A stretch of DNA of 64,000 nucleotides, from assembly GCA_027694045.1 (NCBI GenBank), contig JAQEWB010000001.1, positions 248,001 through 312,000 of the forward strand, written 5' to 3'. The notes under the pieces were generated by a model. The model had not been told where the DNA came from. It did no database searches and saw nothing but the letters and a program-made list of their open reading frames with translations. Within the stretch, counting starts at the first letter, position 1, and the number at the start of each line of letters is the position of its first letter. Origin of the DNA: Bacillaceae bacterium OF18-1A (GTDB taxonomy: Bacteria; Bacillota; Bacilli; Bacillales; Bacillaceae_G). Below are positions 61,928 to 64,000 of the stretch, in pieces. Both the position numbers and the translations under genes were made by a program.

Positions 61928-62745
61928 TTCGAAATATGAAGCAAAGCACCAATCGCACCGCTATTACCACCGTCTTGTATGAAGATTGGTGTCTTATTTT
62001 GATACTTTGTATAACTACTAATAATATTTTGAAGGTGTACATTATTGCATAGAGTTGAACCAATATAGATAATATAATCAATGTTTTTTACTTCTGCAAA
62101 TTGAAGACTTAACGCAGTAACGACTTCACCAACAAGTCCTTGCACGGTTGCGATAATATCTGAGCTATTAAAATTTGAGTCTGTAATGGCCGCTTTTCCA
62201 AAGTTGCTCGCAGTTAAGGTATTATCGATAGGGGAGAGAATACCGCCATAAATATCTCCGACCGTAATATCTAAATCTTTTCTAGAACCTATTTTTGTTA
62301 AAGGGATTACATCTTCAAACTGATCTATATTTGTTAATAGTTTTGAAAGCCCCATAATTGTACCACCACCAACTCCAGTTCCACCAGCGCGAATATATTG
62401 GTCGTTATAAACGTAATGAATGGAAGTACCTGTACCGATATTTGTTAAAATAAAGTTGTTTATAGAATCTTTTTCATCTTTTAATATGTGTCGTACACCT
62501 GCAAGAGTAGCTTCAAATTCGTTTAACTCTATTATTCTATATGAATCTGAAAGTTGTTGCTGTAATAACTTCGCTTTACCACCTGTAATACATATTTTTT
62601 TCGTTTCATTTTTATTTTGAAGCCAATCTATTACTTTATCTTGTTCATGTGAATAAAATTTTTCAAAAGCTAATTCCTTTTTTTCGTTAAAATAAGCAAC
62701 TTTCGTTAATGTTCCACCAGCATCAATTCCGACAGCACGCTGCAT
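61924..62745 (-). CDS. coaW: Type II pantothenate kinase
   Basis: CoaW phosphorylates pantothenate at the start of coenzyme A synthesis. The actin-like fold shows an N-terminal phosphate loop [15 protein letters not shown], then [33 protein letters not shown] and [12 protein letters not shown] at the end. 273 residues, like the staphylococcal enzyme. B. cereus-group species also have a type III kinase (CoaX) elsewhere, so this one may be accessory. The start ATG at 62745 lies 27 bases downstream of the FabZ-like gene on the minus strand. Confidence 0.9.
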   Translation of the reverse strand: MQRAVGIDAGGTLTKVAYFNEKKELAFEKFYSHEQDKVIDWLQNKNETKKICITGGKAKLLQQQLSDSYRIIELNEFEATLAGVRHILKDEKDSINNFILTNIGTGTSIHYVYNDQYIRAGGTGVGGGTIMGLSKLLTNIDQFEDVIPLTKIGSRKDLDITVGDIYGGILSPIDNTLTASNFGKAAITDSNFNSSDIIATVQGLVGEVVTALSLQFAEVKNIDYIIYIGSTLCNNVHLQNIISSYTKYQNKTPIFIQDGGNSGAIGALLHISK

Positions 62746-62772
62746 TTTTCTACTCCTAACTATGTGTTATAT

Positions 62773-63171
62773 TTACTCAGCTTGATAAATTAATAATTTT
62801 TCCACTGTAACAATCGGCAGACCATTTGCTGTTGCGGTTCCTTTACCGAGAATAAACCCCCTCCGATTGCGTGTTAGCTCGTAATGCAATTCAAGTGTAT
62901 CACCGGGATATGCTTTTTCGTGGAATTCAACTCCATCTAATGAGGAGAGAAATCCTAGTCCTTCAGAGGCGTTCGTATTTACAAATGCACTAAGTTGAGC
63001 AAGCGCTTCGACAATTAACATATGAGGCATATGTTTTTGAGTATCGTTTATAAACCATTCGTTATTTGTAATGAGTTTATATCCTGAAACGGATTCGCCT
63101 TGTGTTATATTTGTAACTTTATCAATCATTAAAAATGGATAGCGGTGAGGAAGAGTATCTTTAATATGCAT
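62773..63171 (-). CDS. FabZ-like 3-hydroxyacyl-ACP dehydratase
   Basis: A hotdog-fold protein of 132 residues. LPHRYPFLMIDKV holds the catalytic His, and PHMLIVEALAQLSAF the catalytic Glu (the usual Pro-Gly-Val is Pro-His-Met). The main-pathway fabZ should be elsewhere, so this may be a paralogue for another acyl substrate. The start at 63171 has GGAGGTAC 6-7 bases upstream. It lies between the aminotransferase and coaW on the same strand. Confidence 0.8.
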   Translation of the reverse strand: MHIKDTLPHRYPFLMIDKVTNITQGESVSGYKLITNNEWFINDTQKHMPHMLIVEALAQLSAFVNTNASEGLGFLSSLDGVEFHEKAYPGDTLELHYELTRNRRGFILGKGTATANGLPIVTVEKLLIYQAE

Positions 63172-63196
63172 ATGAAAGTACCTCCAATAAATAATA

Positions 63197-63219
63197 CCCC
63201 TGCTATAGTTAAGCAGGGG
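63197..63219 (-). terminator. Hairpin between aminotransferase and FabZ-like genes
   Basis: CCCCTGCT pairs with AGCAGGGG; the minus-strand tail is TATTATTTATT. Probably a partial terminator inside the operon. Confidence 0.6.
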
Positions 63220-63227
63220 AGTGATCA

Positions 63228-64000
63228 TTAATTTTTAACTAATTCATTTGCTTTTTCAAGAGAGAAAATCCCACTATTTTTAATGTTTTCAACGACTTGT
63301 TGTAATACTGCTTTATCTTGAACAAGAGCAATGCGTACAAAACCTTCTCCGTGAGGTCCGAATGCATGCCCTGGTGTTACAACGACGTTTGCGCGATCCA
63401 TTAATGCATAAGCGAATTCTAAAGAAGTCCATCCTTTCGGAATTTCAGCCCAAACGAACATACTGCCGGCTGGTTTTTCAACGTTCCAACCAAATGTTTG
63501 GAACCCGTCAACTAAAGTATCTCTACGTTCTTGATAAATACTGCGGTTTTTCTCACAAAATGCAGCACCATTTCTTAGTGCAGCAGATGCTGCTTTTTGG
63601 ATAGGTAAAAATACACCATAATCTGTATTGGATTTAAACTGTGTAAGTGCACCAACAATCTCTTCGTTTCCGATCATATAACCAATTCGGCTACCTGCTA
63701 AACTATAACTTTTTGATAAAGAGTTTATTTCTACGCCAACTTCTTTTGCACCTGGAACAGAGAGGAAGCTAATTGGTTTATTGCCATCAAAATAAAATTC
63801 AGCATAAGCAAAATCATGAACAACAATAATGTTATGTTTTTTTGCAAATACGATTACCTCTTTAAAGAAATCTTCATGGGCCATTGCTGGAACTGGATTC
63901 CCTGGGAAGTTCAAAATCATCATTTTCGCTTTATCGGCAATTTCTTCCGGAATAGCTTGTAAGTTAGGTAAGAAATCATTCTCTTTCTTTAATGGCATAT
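63228..64000 (-). CDS. Class I/II aminotransferase, 5' end outside window
   Basis: This PLP enzyme continues past the right edge; about 257 C-terminal residues are present. MILNFPGNPVPAM, VVHDFAYAEFYFDG (the PLP-contacting Asp and Tyr) and EINSLSKSYSLAGSRIGYMIGN with the PLP lysine are plain. GPHGEGFVRIALV has the arginine that binds the substrate carboxylate. The pattern is that of the LL-diaminopimelate/alanine-type aminotransferases. Its true start lies outside the window, and its substrate is unproven. Confidence 0.88.
   Translation of the reverse strand, partial: MPLKKENDFLPNLQAIPEEIADKAKMMILNFPGNPVPAMAHEDFFKEVIVFAKKHNIIVVHDFAYAEFYFDGNKPISFLSVPGAKEVGVEINSLSKSYSLAGSRIGYMIGNEEIVGALTQFKSNTDYGVFLPIQKAASAALRNGAAFCEKNRSIYQERRDTLVDGFQTFGWNVEKPAGSMFVWAEIPKGWTSLEFAYALMDRANVVVTPGHAFGPHGEGFVRIALVQDKAVLQQVVENIKNSGIFSLEKANELVKN

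Overview
This window is chromosomal DNA from a low-GC Firmicute, almost certainly the Bacillus cereus group (B. cereus, B. thuringiensis or B. anthracis). Signs of this are AT-rich sequence with strong AGGAGG-type ribosome binding sites, an exosporium-leader collagen protein, T-box leaders, a tandem YrzI-family array, and several copies of a ~147-bp repeat flanked by TTTAT that I take to be bcr1, an element known only from this group.

Layout. 0-3.5 kb: proline synthesis (proB, cut by the window edge, and proA) and a NupC-type nucleoside transporter. 3.6-9 kb: an ArsR-type regulator with an MFS exporter, a Fur-box-controlled heme monooxygenase (hmoA), a nucleotidyltransferase and a methyltransferase. 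9-13.2 kb: an autoinducer-2 (lsr) locus in decay. The regulator lsrR, kinase lsrK, a cupin gene and thiolase lsrF remain on the minus strand. The divergent importer operon is reduced to the last ~102 codons of lsrB. 13.2-21 kb: malate:quinone oxidoreductase, small hypothetical genes, a BclA-like collagen protein, a P-loop kinase, an isochorismatase-family hydrolase, and two broken acetyltransferase genes, one of them split by a bcr1 insertion. 21.2-24.7 kb: a lone 1160-residue protein with an N-terminal SIR2 NADase domain and a long helical tail, the architecture of defence-associated sirtuins. It is the best candidate for a little-described system here.

24.7-31.6 kb: an aromatic amino acid operon (DAHP synthase-chorismate mutase, aroC, hisC, tyrA, aroA). 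It has two tandem tyrosine T-boxes before the first gene and a third between genes 1 and 2, and a bcr1 copy inserted on the aroA stop codon. 31.8-44 kb: an Eis-like acetyltransferase, a TetR regulator and MMPL exporter linked by five copies of an 18-bp palindrome, an ABC-F ATPase, a lipoteichoic acid synthase, a TerC-family protein, a DUF3841 protein and a polysaccharide deacetylase. 44-56.3 kb: mostly small enzymes and resistance-type genes: an AlkD-like glycosylase, a nucleotidyltransferase, three GNATs, an efflux pump, a lipoprotein paired with a glutathionylspermidine-synthase-like enzyme, AAC(3), a CoaB-like protein, a Nudix gene broken by a stop codon, and a TetR unit.

56.5-60.7 kb holds the small-gene cluster: a 30-residue holin-like toxin with a sequestered ribosome binding site and convergent terminator (type I toxin-antitoxin style), then seven tandem 46-47-residue YrzI-family genes (three inside exact 170-bp repeats), preceded by a 32-residue hydrophobic peptide gene with two near-identical terminators. 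60.8-64 kb: a lipoprotein, a 2H phosphoesterase, type II pantothenate kinase, a FabZ-like protein and an aminotransferase cut by the window edge. No rRNA, tRNA, CRISPR array or intact insertion sequence was seen. All assignments come from reading the sequence and remembered family motifs; no database search was run.
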